From positions 30,370-94,369 of the IMG/VR virus record IMGVR_UViG_3300037808_002131: DNA of 64,000 nt; one strand, written 5' to 3'. Below, piece by piece: positions 17,026 to 25,674 of the stretch. This stretch comes from a virus. The number at the start of each line of letters is the position of its first letter. The stretch's first letter is position 1. Both the position numbers and the translations under genes were made by a program. Under the pieces are notes generated by a model, which worked only from the letters and a program-made list of their open reading frames with translations, searched no databases and was not told the DNA's origin.

Positions 17026-17721
17026 TTATCTAAAAAACATAGTCAAATCGCTGGATATTAACTCGTCATATATTTTTTTCGTATATTTATTTTTAAATTG
17101 CTGCCTTTTAATATTATAATCAGAATCTGTTAGTTTTTTACTAAAATATCTTTTATCAATTTCCATATTTATAACGTCATCTTTTTTCACCATACTTAAG
17201 CAATTATTTAATCGTGGCATGTCAAACGAATTATCATTTGAAAAATAATTTATTAACTTGCGGAACCCCATACTCGTGGCTCCCTTTTTAAGATCTTCAT
17301 ATTTTACACATAAAAATTGACTATCTTTAATTTTTAAATATTTTTCATAATGATTTTTTAATAAGTTTATTTGGGTATCAACTAAATTATCAGTTATTTC
17401 CTCAACTTCACAGCTTAATAGGGAATAAATAACATCATCAGGATTTCGATATAAATATACAATATCACTATGGCTAACAACAAGATCAGAGTGTATGTCA
17501 TGATCGTGAAACCACATAAACCCACTCTTTCTTTGACTGTCTTTTAAATAACTAACCGGGCCAACTCTTAATCTAGGCCTATTAAAGTAAAGCTCTAATA
17601 CACAATTTAACCAATTACTTCCGCTCCTCGGGTAACTTATAAGCAAAGGAACGCTTTCCATTCTTTCATCATAAGATCTTCCGTTTGTCTTAAACATTTC
17701 TTTATAATCCACTTTAGTCAT
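17026..17721 (-). CDS. Sulfotransferase-domain protein
   Basis: A 231-residue protein of the PAPS-dependent sulfotransferase fold. The 5'-phosphosulfate loop reads LISYPRSGSNWLN at about 28-40, and the 3'-phosphate block is VYLYRNPDDVIYSLL near residues 88-102, the standard RxPxDxxxS-type arrangement. In this cluster it would add sulfate to a glycan. No PAPS synthesis gene lies in the window, so donor would come from the host. No signal or membrane segment is visible, suggesting cytosolic action on a precursor. Confidence 0.78.
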   Translation of the reverse strand: MTKVDYKEMFKTNGRSYDERMESVPLLISYPRSGSNWLNCVLELYFNRPRLRVGPVSYLKDSQRKSGFMWFHDHDIHSDLVVSHSDIVYLYRNPDDVIYSLLSCEVEEITDNLVDTQINLLKNHYEKYLKIKDSQFLCVKYEDLKKGATSMGFRKLINYFSNDNSFDMPRLNNCLSMVKKDDVINMEIDKRYFSKKLTDSDYNIKRQQFKNKYTKKIYDELISSDLTMFFR

Positions 17722-17729
17722 TTTTATAT

Positions 17730-18659
17730 TTAAAAATCTATATCAAAAGGCCAAATCTCTAAACCATGAATACTCATACACAAATCATTTGATATGAAAA
17801 CATTTTTAATATTACTATTTGCCCGCTTCATATCATATAGCGATATCATGCCCGGAGTAGAGCCTCCAATAATCCAATCGCCTTTAAGTGCTAGCCCCCT
17901 ACCAAACGGCTGACGTGAAATATTTTGCGTTAAATGAGTGTTTGTCATATCTTTGGCAGGAATACGCTTAATACTATAACGCTTTTTAATACTGCCATTT
18001 TTTTTATCTGTAATTAAAATCTGATTATTCTTAGTATCATTCATAATAAGAGAATTCTCATTTAAAAATCTAGTATTATGTGTACCTTTCGGTATTTGCG
18101 AAAAACTAATAATCTTTTGTTTGTCTATTTTAAACAAACGCGGCTGATTTGTTCCCGAAAAGAATATACCAGAATCATTAACAAATACATTATTTATATG
18201 ATGGCGATCACCCGTCGGTATATCAACGCTTTGTAGAGGGTTAAACTCTTTAATTGACTTCAGCCCCCTTACGGAATAACCTTTTATAAATTTACGAGAC
18301 AATAAATCAAAACATAAAATTACATCTCTGCCTGTGGAAGATAAATACAATTTATCTTTATGAATATATGTTTCATGACAGCTTTCTAAATATTCATTAC
18401 TGTATGAGGCTCTTCTTTTGAAATCAAAGCTATAAAAAACAATACTACTTGAGGAGGCAACAATTACATTGTCTTTATAAATACATATGCCTCTTAGCCC
18501 TCTATCAGCCCCTCGGCCACTCCAATTTATTTTCTCATTCCAATCTATGACGCATTTATATTTATTAGAATTTAAATCAACTAAATATAACCCGCCATGG
18601 CTAACTCTTTTCGCGCTACGCACTATGTGGCTTGCTATAATATTTGGATATTTTTTCAT
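17730..18659 (-). CDS. Beta-propeller-like protein of unknown function (309 aa)
   Basis: A run of four-strand blade-like units (GICIYKDNVIVASSSSIVFY; KDKLYLSSTGRDVILCFDL; NENSLIMNDTKNNQILI) suggests a beta propeller. A conserved-looking HHINNVFVN and THNTRFLN may mark a site. No catalytic motif is recognised. Its ATG overlaps the stop of the upstream sulfotransferase-like gene (ATGA), so expression is coupled, and both could act on one glycan or target protein. Enzyme and scaffold roles are both possible. Confidence 0.6.
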   Translation of the reverse strand: MKKYPNIIASHIVRSAKRVSHGGLYLVDLNSNKYKCVIDWNEKINWSGRGADRGLRGICIYKDNVIVASSSSIVFYSFDFKRRASYSNEYLESCHETYIHKDKLYLSSTGRDVILCFDLLSRKFIKGYSVRGLKSIKEFNPLQSVDIPTGDRHHINNVFVNDSGIFFSGTNQPRLFKIDKQKIISFSQIPKGTHNTRFLNENSLIMNDTKNNQILITDKKNGSIKKRYSIKRIPAKDMTNTHLTQNISRQPFGRGLALKGDWIIGGSTPGMISLYDMKRANSNIKNVFISNDLCMSIHGLEIWPFDIDF

Positions 18660-19393
18660 TTATTTTTTATACTTAAGTATTTATCTTTCAGCTCCCGATC
18701 AATCACTTTTACCTCATCACTAGAAAGTAAAGAAAAGCTCTTATTCGAAGGCTTAAGTCTAGCGCTAGTATTTGCAGAAGCATTGCCATACCTATAATTA
18801 GTTTTATTAACTACATAATTACCCTCAGCCTTAAAGGCTTCCGATCTAGAATTTATATAACTTAATACCCCTGAACTGCCTGCATCACAAAACTGCTCTA
18901 AAGTTAATTTAACAACAGGTTTATTTAAAGATTTAATTTTATTAAAATAGTGATTGTAATCATATATCAACCTTTCAACAGGCATATAGCTATTTCTATT
19001 CATTGATTTTGCCAGCCTTATAAAGCTTTCAAATAAAGCCTTGGGCTCCCTGAATACAGCTACAATTATATCTGAATTGTCAATTACATGATTTAAATAT
19101 TTAAGCATTTTTGGGTCTTGAGGTCTATAAGTCTCCTTAACACCTCCAAATAAAAAACTATCGCTCTCTACCCTTCTTTTAACCCCACTCATCAAATCAT
19201 CAATTCCATTAAATTTGAAATGGATTAGCTTATCAAATGTTAATTGACCAGGGTTTGATAGCAAAATCCAATGAGGCTCTGACAAACAAAAGCCATTTTT
19301 CATTGAATTAAATGTATTACAAGCAATAGTTGTTCCTGAATGAGGCAAACCTAAAACAGATATAACTTTATTTGACTTTAAATTTAGTCTCAT
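18656..19393 (-). CDS. Sulfotransferase-like P-loop protein
   Basis: A 245-residue protein whose N-terminus carries a phosphosulfate-type loop, VLGLPHSGTTIACN at about 13-26, then a second block VAVFREPKALFESFIRLA near 110 that fits the 3'-phosphate region. Both points match the sulfotransferase fold, but they diverge from the 17026 gene. It is coupled by ATGA overlaps both to the methyltransferase upstream and to the beta-propeller gene downstream. A kinase of similar P-loop form is a less likely alternative. Confidence 0.65.
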   Translation of the reverse strand: MRLNLKSNKVISVLGLPHSGTTIACNTFNSMKNGFCLSEPHWILLSNPGQLTFDKLIHFKFNGIDDLMSGVKRRVESDSFLFGGVKETYRPQDPKMLKYLNHVIDNSDIIVAVFREPKALFESFIRLAKSMNRNSYMPVERLIYDYNHYFNKIKSLNKPVVKLTLEQFCDAGSSGVLSYINSRSEAFKAEGNYVVNKTNYRYGNASANTSARLKPSNKSFSLLSSDEVKVIDRELKDKYLSIKNK

Positions 19394-19938
19394 ATCGACG
19401 CCACTAAAATGTCATTCTTAAAAATAGTTTTCTTAAGCTTAGGATCTAGATACCCATGCTCATAATGAAACTGGTAATTTGGATTTATATCCAAGAGCAA
19501 CGTTTTGACTTTATCGAGAGAAATATCCCTCCACTCACCGCCCATAAGTCGAACATCATCAACCAAAATGGTATGATTTTTATTTGAATGATTTTTAATT
19601 AAATTAAGCTCTTGGTACAAGGGAACATCAACCGGACCTCTAGCCGTATCTCCCTCACTCCAATGGCCGTCTAGCCAAAAAACACAGGGCTCCGTCACCT
19701 TACTTAATATTTCTTTTAATTTAACAGCAGAATCGCCAAAGATAGGAAAAACTTTTCGATCATTAGCAAATCTATTGAGCGCTCTCTTATAAAAATGATC
19801 AGCTAACTCAATGGTATAAACCTCACGAAACCCAACAGCAGAGGCCATCGCTGCCGTATTACCAAGGTGAGTACCAGTCTCAACAAAAATATTCCCTTTA
19901 CTCTTGTACTTTCTCAATGTTTCCAAATCAATAGGCAT
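19390..19938 (-). CDS. SAM-dependent methyltransferase (182 aa)
   Basis: A class I methyltransferase fold: motif I NIFVETGTHLGNTAAM, an acidic end to strand 2 (VYTIELAD), and FWLDGHWSEGDTARG then ILVDDVRLMGGEW, a pattern seen in small sugar or macrolide O-methyltransferase relatives. It would plausibly methylate a sugar in the glycan built by this cluster. A good AGGAG ribosome site precedes the ATG. It overlaps the next gene by 4 bases. Confidence 0.72.
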   Translation of the reverse strand: MPIDLETLRKYKSKGNIFVETGTHLGNTAAMASAVGFREVYTIELADHFYKRALNRFANDRKVFPIFGDSAVKLKEILSKVTEPCVFWLDGHWSEGDTARGPVDVPLYQELNLIKNHSNKNHTILVDDVRLMGGEWRDISLDKVKTLLLDINPNYQFHYEHGYLDPKLKKTIFKNDILVASI

Positions 19939-19947
19939 AATAAGCTC

Positions 19948-20892
19948 CTAACGTAATCCAACTAATTTTAGCAATTCGTTTATACGACTTTGATATGTAT
20001 GCTCAGCGAGCACCTTGTCACTGCCCGACTTTCCAATGAAATTAGCCAAATCGGGGTTTTTAAGTAAAAACTTTAGCTTGGGTATTATGTCGTTTACAGA
20101 ATCCACAATACATAAATCACAATCGTTAGTGAAATATGACTCCCACTTTGGAAATGCAAGTGAGATAGTCGGCCTGCCCGATGCCATACACATCAGCAAC
20201 CTGTCAGAAAAGTAATGTGAAATTTCATTAAAATGACTTATACTTAACAAGCAAAAGCTCCTACGATATTCGTCTCCAACTTTACTCTGAGCAATCGACC
20301 CTTTAGATTTAAGTTGTCTAGGCCAATTAGAGCCATATAAAGCAAATCTATTACCAAAAGTAGATTTTAAAAGCCTGCAAGCTTCTTCTCGCTCTTTTCT
20401 ACCCGGATAATTTTCTTTTAAATCATTATTACCTACAAAAATTATATCATATTTAAACTGACTGGGAGTTTCGTTTTCGCTACAATAATATAAATTTGGA
20501 TCAAATCCAATTTGCCAATAATAAGCTTTCTTACCAATCGCATCCTGAAAAAATTTCAACTGACCAGTTGAAGATATTAAATTATAATCCGCAACCCTTG
20601 CAATTGATTTAAAGCTGGGCGGTACGTAAGATCTTACATCGCCAGTCCAGTTAGTAATTATAGTATTTGGCAGCTTTGACTTAATTTCACTAATTGTACC
20701 CGCATCAATGGTGTTCAAATGCTGAAGCTGTATGTGCATCAAATCGGGCTTAAATCTCAAAGCCTTATCAACAAGCATACGTCGTATTTTATGAACTGTA
20801 TGTCTTTTTTGATAAAGCTCATACAAGTAATCAAAAATTTCTAATTTTACTCCCGCGCCTCTAAACGCATCGTAAACGCCCCGTTGAATCAC
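19948..20892 (-). CDS. Glycosyltransferase (GT4/GT-B-like), N-terminus separated by an in-frame TGA
   Basis: A GT-B glycosyltransferase of 314 residues from GTG at 20892: a Rossmann-like first half (DLMHIQLQHLNTIDAG; NTIITNWTGDVRSYVPPSF) and a C-terminal donor-binding half (YDIIFVGNND; SDRLLMCMASGRPTISLA). The normal family start, MVKVLYLPLNYG then IGDVIQRGVYD, is in frame upstream from a well-placed GGAGG and ATG at 20940, but codon 13 is TGA. Unless the ribosome re-starts at GTG four codons later, or reads through, the product lacks its first strand. It could be a sequencing error, a nonsense mutation, or recoding. Confidence 0.75.
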   Translation of the reverse strand: MIQRGVYDAFRGAGVKLEIFDYLYELYQKRHTVHKIRRMLVDKALRFKPDLMHIQLQHLNTIDAGTISEIKSKLPNTIITNWTGDVRSYVPPSFKSIARVADYNLISSTGQLKFFQDAIGKKAYYWQIGFDPNLYYCSENETPSQFKYDIIFVGNNDLKENYPGRKEREEACRLLKSTFGNRFALYGSNWPRQLKSKGSIAQSKVGDEYRRSFCLLSISHFNEISHYFSDRLLMCMASGRPTISLAFPKWESYFTNDCDLCIVDSVNDIIPKLKFLLKNPDLANFIGKSGSDKVLAEHTYQSRINELLKLVGLR

Positions 20893-20940
20893 GTCACCAA
20901 TTCAACCATAGTTAAGGGGCAAATATAAAACCTTAACCAT
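20893..20940 (-). other. Severed N-terminal segment of the glycosyltransferase with in-frame TGA
   Basis: GGAGGTGCTGAAC leads into ATG at 20940; the codons MVKVLYLPLNYG are followed by TGA at 20904-20902, then IGD and the GTG at 20892. The residues match how this glycosyltransferase family usually begins, so the segment is a real part of the gene. TGA is used as a normal stop elsewhere in the window. Confidence 0.78.
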
Positions 20941-20985
20941 GTTCAGCACCTCCTTTCTCTTGCAATATTAATGAAATAATATTAA

Positions 20986-21717
20986 TTATACCTTTAACCA
21001 ATTTGGCGGTATCAAGTCTTTTGTATTATGAGTATAACGAAGCTTAGGACCAAACCAGCAAGAAGGAGCTACAACCTTCTTGCCCTTCGATTTAGACAAG
21101 AAGGCTCCCCACCATGAAAAAGATGAGTTCGCTATAATAAAATTTGAACAACTAATCATATTTGCTAGATCGATGACTGGGCGCCTTTCCTCAGAAAAAC
21201 TAAACTGATTGCCAATAAAATTCTTCTTACACCAAGATATATCATCGGAAAATATTAAATAATTTTTACTATCACAGACCTCCATTGCTTTTTCATAATA
21301 ATTATTTTTGCTTAAAATATTATAACACCCTTCATGAATTAAATAATCAGTGCGTCGCACGTGAAGTGCTGTATATTTATTAAAATTAGATTTTATCTTT
21401 GGACTTAAAAGTTTTTTTATTATATTAGAATGATCTTGCCAATATTTATAAGATTGAAAGTAGCCGCTTAAATTTAACAACTTGCCATTTGAATTGGGAA
21501 TTGCTCGATAATGAAAATGTGGCTCTAAGTAAATCTGAGAGCGTTGAATTTTTTCAGAAAATTTATCGCTAGGTATACTAAAGTGATCGGCATATTTCCA
21601 ACTAGGTAGAATCCAGTCATCACCATAATACAATGCCGCTCCTATAACGCCACTTATTTGAAATAACTGATTGCCAAGCTGACCCTTTTTGCCTAGCTCT
21701 TTAAATGTAAACGTCAT
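20986..21717 (-). CDS. Fucosyltransferase, GT11 family (alpha-1,2-like)
   Basis: Transfers fucose from GDP-fucose. The GT11 signatures are clear in 243 residues: GQLGNQLFQISG near the N-terminus, LHVRRTDYL (the donor-binding HxRR[TG]DY), and CSNFIIANSSFSWWGAFLS near the end. Length is slightly short for GT11 (about 280-300). It fits the GDP-fucose pathway encoded at 14129-16067. No membrane segment is seen, so it would act in the cytosol on a precursor. Confidence 0.86.
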   Translation of the reverse strand: MTFTFKELGKKGQLGNQLFQISGVIGAALYYGDDWILPSWKYADHFSIPSDKFSEKIQRSQIYLEPHFHYRAIPNSNGKLLNLSGYFQSYKYWQDHSNIIKKLLSPKIKSNFNKYTALHVRRTDYLIHEGCYNILSKNNYYEKAMEVCDSKNYLIFSDDISWCKKNFIGNQFSFSEERRPVIDLANMISCSNFIIANSSFSWWGAFLSKSKGKKVVAPSCWFGPKLRYTHNTKDLIPPNWLKV

Positions 21718-21723
21718 AATGCT

Positions 21724-22467
21724 CTATAAGGATTCTAATCTTTGGTAACGTGGTTTAGAGCGAATATAGCGATCCATCGCCCCTTGCCTTTGCAAAGCAA
21801 TGCGAAAGTCAGAAATCGGATTTTCATTATTATACATGTACAGTACATCATGTATATACCTACCATGATGACCGCCCATTTCTACAAATGGAATGTAGAA
21901 AGATAAATCCCATGCGACATCAAGAAACTTCCCGCTGGGATCATAAAAGTCTTCTTTCTTTATCTTCTTGAAAAGTTTTGCATAAAAAGTACGCAAATGA
22001 GACGTACACCAAGGGTGATGTCTATAGATATTCAAATCAATAACGTTACGAGGTATAGGCGCACTACAGCCTCTTTGATTGTTTGGATAATTTAAATAAG
22101 AACCCCATGTAAACCAAACATCTGGATTAGAATAGATGCTGTTTATCTTTTCACAGACATTCTCATGAGCAAACCAATCATCGCCATCAAGAGTAATTAT
22201 AACATCATCATCATTACAAGCATGAATCATATTATATAAATTACACATTGCACCAAGACGACGCTTATTTTTAATTAATTCAAAATCAACGTCGATATTA
22301 TTAGACTTTAAAAAGTTTTCAACTTTATCAGCGGTCCCATCAGAAGAGCAGTCATCAGTGTACACGACCTTTAAATTTTTATAATTTTGTGTAACAATTG
22401 AAGATACGTTTTTCTCACACCATTTAATGTTATTATAACTAGGAACAACCACAACAATATTTTTCAT
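21724..22467 (-). CDS. Glycosyltransferase family 2
   Basis: A GT-A enzyme of 247 residues: VVVVPSYNNIKWCEKNVSSI, DDCSSDGT and the metal-binding ITLDGDDWFA. The rest (MYNNENPISDF) agrees with GT2 members that pass a hexose to a growing chain. A ribosome site AAGGAA precedes the ATG. It is divergent from the GT10 gene across a 53-base gap. Confidence 0.85.
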   Translation of the reverse strand: MKNIVVVVPSYNNIKWCEKNVSSIVTQNYKNLKVVYTDDCSSDGTADKVENFLKSNNIDVDFELIKNKRRLGAMCNLYNMIHACNDDDVIITLDGDDWFAHENVCEKINSIYSNPDVWFTWGSYLNYPNNQRGCSAPIPRNVIDLNIYRHHPWCTSHLRTFYAKLFKKIKKEDFYDPSGKFLDVAWDLSFYIPFVEMGGHHGRYIHDVLYMYNNENPISDFRIALQRQGAMDRYIRSKPRYQRLESL

Positions 22468-22520
22468 AATTTCCTTAAACTTGTTATTTATAGGATATAT
22501 CAGAACTATTAAGAGGTATA
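22468..22520 (-). promoter_or_regulatory. Divergent intergenic region between GT2 and GT10 genes
   Basis: Only 53 bases separate two genes that read away from each other. On the minus strand TATAAATA occurs at 22492-22485, 18 bases before the GT2 start, matching the T4-type late consensus. On the plus strand the only clear element is an AGAGG ribosome site before the GT10 ATG. Promoter function is a guess from AT-rich DNA. Confidence 0.3.
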
Positions 22521-23477
22521 ATGTCCAGCCCTAAACTAAACATAAATATAATTTATTCGCCTCAAAAAAGAGGCCCCCACGTTATCTTTGAAAACAAGCT
22601 TGCAAAGGTATACAATAGTAAAACTTACGATCAAAAAAAAATAAACATTGGAATGGGTTGGTACTCAATTCGAAACCCTAAGGCTGGCGATAGCTTAATT
22701 GTAATAGAGCCTCGATGCGTTTTAGAAAGAGATTATAATCCAAAGTTTATATCGAAATATAAATATATATTTACATGGGCAACTAAGGCATTTAATAATA
22801 TCAAGCTCCCGAATACAAAAATTATTGAGGTAAATCACCCCTGCGCGCATAGCAAAATAAACATAAATAATCTTTCAAAGAAGTGGACTCCCTGGCAACA
22901 AAGGGAGAATGAAGTTGTTTTCATTGCAAATAACAAATCGTCCCCTCACATCTCACAACTTTACACATTAAGAGTGAAGCTGGCTGATATGTTTCACCAT
23001 CAATCTAAGATGAAGGTATCTTGGTACGGTCAAATACCGCTAAACAAGCCTTATTACAAAGGAACTGTAAAGTCTAAATTTGACGTCTTGTCTAAGGCAA
23101 AATTTACAGTATGCTCTGAAAACTCTTATCACAAAAAATACTCCCACAATTACTTTACAGAAAAGCTGCCCGACGCTTGGAAAGGCGGAGCGGTACCTTT
23201 ATACATGGGTTGTTATAATATAGACGATTTTAAATTCCACCCCGACTCTTATATAGATTTAAGAAAATACGTTAAAAAAGATTTTACACCACAAAGCAAA
23301 TATCATGAAATTGATAAGAAGCTAGTAAAGTTAGTAGATAACTTTACGGAAAATCATTATAAAAAATTAATAAGACAAGTTAAGCTTGAAGCCGAGAAGC
23401 CAAAAGGACTTAACCACATTGTTAGTTATGATAGATTTTACGAAAAAATAATAGAGACAATGTTAAAAGATAAATAA
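22521..23477 (+). CDS. Fucosyltransferase, GT10 family (alpha-1,3/4-like)
   Basis: The only clear gene on the plus strand. Its C-terminal half holds the GT10 donor motif: FTVCSENSYHKKYSHNYFTE then KLPDAWKGGAVPLYMG, equivalent to the FEN...YxTEK...VPxYxG block of bacterial and animal alpha-1,3-fucosyltransferases. The rest is an acceptor-type half with no transmembrane segment. It needs GDP-fucose, made by gmd and fcl nearby. Transcription against the surrounding operon, with a 13-base convergent gap at its end, suggests a separate insertion or inversion. Codon use looks like its neighbours. Confidence 0.82.
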   Translation: MSSPKLNINIIYSPQKRGPHVIFENKLAKVYNSKTYDQKKINIGMGWYSIRNPKAGDSLIVIEPRCVLERDYNPKFISKYKYIFTWATKAFNNIKLPNTKIIEVNHPCAHSKININNLSKKWTPWQQRENEVVFIANNKSSPHISQLYTLRVKLADMFHHQSKMKVSWYGQIPLNKPYYKGTVKSKFDVLSKAKFTVCSENSYHKKYSHNYFTEKLPDAWKGGAVPLYMGCYNIDDFKFHPDSYIDLRKYVKKDFTPQSKYHEIDKKLVKLVDNFTENHYKKLIRQVKLEAEKPKGLNHIVSYDRFYEKIIETMLKDK

Positions 23478-23490
23478 TATTATACCGCCG

Positions 23491-25674
23491 TTATAAGATA
23501 TTAAATTTATCCAAAACTTCATTGTTATATTTATTTATTTCATCCTTATTATGGAAGCAATTTTTGTTATTTTTTATTTTTGAAATATCATCTATCAAAG
23601 AATCAAGACCATTAAACTTATCTTTATTCAAATAAACTGTATTAGATTTTTGCTTTAAATACAAGTTAGACGTCAAAATAGGAATTTTAAAGAAATTAAT
23701 CATATTCATAAATGAAGATATATAGTTAACATTATTATCTATATCTAAGACAAATTCAGCCATTTGAATCACATAAAGCAATTTTTTATATGGCATATAT
23801 TCGTTTACTGACTGTATAAAGCTCGGATAAGCGCCCCTTCCTCCAACTAGGACAATTTTCGGATAGCTATCCTTCCAGTTACGAATCACAAAGTCCAAAG
23901 ATTTATCATCCCTGTAAAACATAAGTACATACTTATTGTTTTTAAAATATTTATCTTTCGTACAAGTCGTCGCGAACAAGGGCTTACATTTCAGATGCAC
24001 CCTTGCGTCTGGGCAAATTGTCTTCAATAACTCAAAATTTTCTAAACAAGGAGTGTATATGACTTTACTTTTTTTAAGCACCTCCAATTGATCTTTCGAC
24101 AATGATATTTTATCAAAAGAATCGACCCAAATATGAGAAGAGGGAACCAACATGCCGACTTCGCCAATCAATAAAGAGCCTTTACTTAGACCATTACTCG
24201 CATTTAATAACTTCAAGTTAGGGCAAAATGCTTTTAATTTATTATAATAAAGAAATCCAGATGGGGTGGTCACCGCAATATTATTATTAAATTTAGTGAA
24301 CTTTATATCTGAATCAGGAATGTAATATCTTGCAAAGAGTTTTGAAGTTGCATAAATTAAATCATCGTTATATTTTTTACTTACAAAGTTATCTATATTA
24401 GATTTTTCAAATATTTTTGAAGACAGAGGTGATATTATCGAGCTATCTAAAGAAGGAATGGCGTGTGCATACGTAACTTTTCCATCATTTGCAATAGTAA
24501 CCCTTGCGATGACGATATCCCCTGAACTCCTCTGCGCCTCTCTTTTTATAAATAATTTAAATGGCGGGACTGCATTGCCAGAAGAAAGCTCTGCATGCGC
24601 ATGAAGTTTACATTTAGCCTCTTTTAATTGAGGAGAAAGGCGGAATGACTCTGAAGTAATCACTCTATTAGAGCGATCCATAATACCTACTTCTATAAAA
24701 CCATTTCCCGTTATTTTCTTTGCAAGAAAATTTACTGTATAATACAAACCCGCCGATAAGGCAGGTATAGTTTGTCTTATCAAGGCTCCGCGAGACATGC
24801 AAAGGCTTGACTTATTGTTTACATCTAAAAGCCGAACAAGACTTGATGTGACCGCACTGGCATTTAAAGCTTTTAAGCCATTAGAGTCTACTGTGTCGAA
24901 GATAACGCCCACAGGCACCTCTGACATGGTTCCTAAGAGCAGGTCTCTGCCGTATCGCTGCACTTTCCCACCAGAGCCGCCTGAGCCCTCATTAGGCCGC
25001 CTAACGCTCGGGGTTGGCTTGTTTCTATGTTTAAATATGTTTTGATTATTCCTTCTGCGAGCCGGGGGAGCCTTAGCGCCAGAGCCAAGAGAATAAGATA
25101 ACACTTCACATGAGCCTAAAAAAACCAAGCGACTGCCGGATTTTTTATACATATTTGCAGGTCTCGTTTTCAAAACAATATCAGCATAACACCCATCCAA
25201 ATAAGCGCCATGGCTTGCAAATAACCGACCATTAGAGACTTTTAAATTTTTATAATGCTTACAATACGAAAGTAACTCCTTCCAATTACCCTCAGACTTA
25301 GCCTCATTCTTCACAAAATACAAATTCACTTCTATTAACTTAATATCACCAGAGCTGTGCGCTGTTCTTGATAATTCAAAAGATTTAAAATTAGAAAAAT
25401 CTGGCTCTATTATCTCCTGAGATTTCGATGATACAACATGATTTTTATTATGAATGCCGCTATTTTTAAATTCTGTAATTTTAAATAATCCATTTCCCGA
25501 TTTGCGAGAGAATACCAAATCACAGCGCTCAATCTCACCCACGCCGCTAAAGTTGAACTTTAACCTTGCTGCCTTTCCTTCCAGGAGGCAACCGTCATTA
25601 TCGAACCTACAAGATCTGTAAGAGGTAATAAAACTTTTAAGATGCAAGCCAGTGATTTGTTTTATACTAGTCAT
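23491..25674 (-). CDS. Large protein: beta-rich N-terminal domains joined to a glycosyltransferase-like C-terminus (727 aa)
   Basis: Residues 1-200 are beta-rich. A basic, low-complexity linker follows (PPARRRNNQN, then SGGSGG). A second beta-sandwich-like region runs about 245-410 (LSAGLYYTVNFLAKKITGNG). Residues about 430-727 look like a GT-B enzyme (NYISSFMNMINFFKIPILT). Possibly a glycosyltransferase with carbohydrate-binding modules, which would be large for the group. No family motif is strong enough to set substrate. Its start sits inside the end of the next GT2 gene by 8 bases. Confidence 0.6.
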   Translation of the reverse strand: MTSIKQITGLHLKSFITSYRSCRFDNDGCLLEGKAARLKFNFSGVGEIERCDLVFSRKSGNGLFKITEFKNSGIHNKNHVVSSKSQEIIEPDFSNFKSFELSRTAHSSGDIKLIEVNLYFVKNEAKSEGNWKELLSYCKHYKNLKVSNGRLFASHGAYLDGCYADIVLKTRPANMYKKSGSRLVFLGSCEVLSYSLGSGAKAPPARRRNNQNIFKHRNKPTPSVRRPNEGSGGSGGKVQRYGRDLLLGTMSEVPVGVIFDTVDSNGLKALNASAVTSSLVRLLDVNNKSSLCMSRGALIRQTIPALSAGLYYTVNFLAKKITGNGFIEVGIMDRSNRVITSESFRLSPQLKEAKCKLHAHAELSSGNAVPPFKLFIKREAQRSSGDIVIARVTIANDGKVTYAHAIPSLDSSIISPLSSKIFEKSNIDNFVSKKYNDDLIYATSKLFARYYIPDSDIKFTKFNNNIAVTTPSGFLYYNKLKAFCPNLKLLNASNGLSKGSLLIGEVGMLVPSSHIWVDSFDKISLSKDQLEVLKKSKVIYTPCLENFELLKTICPDARVHLKCKPLFATTCTKDKYFKNNKYVLMFYRDDKSLDFVIRNWKDSYPKIVLVGGRGAYPSFIQSVNEYMPYKKLLYVIQMAEFVLDIDNNVNYISSFMNMINFFKIPILTSNLYLKQKSNTVYLNKDKFNGLDSLIDDISKIKNNKNCFHNKDEINKYNNEVLDKFNIL

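Noticed and set aside
20902-20904. Genome-wide TGA reassignment (as Trp or Gly)
   Set aside because: TGA ends genes with ATGA overlaps (13160, 18656, 19390) and TGA-TAA pairs (6441, 11760), so it is a normal stop here. The in-frame TGA is a local event.
20964-20983. AT-only inverted repeat before the interrupted glycosyltransferase as a terminator
   Set aside because: The 7-bp stem has no G or C and no T-run; too weak to claim.
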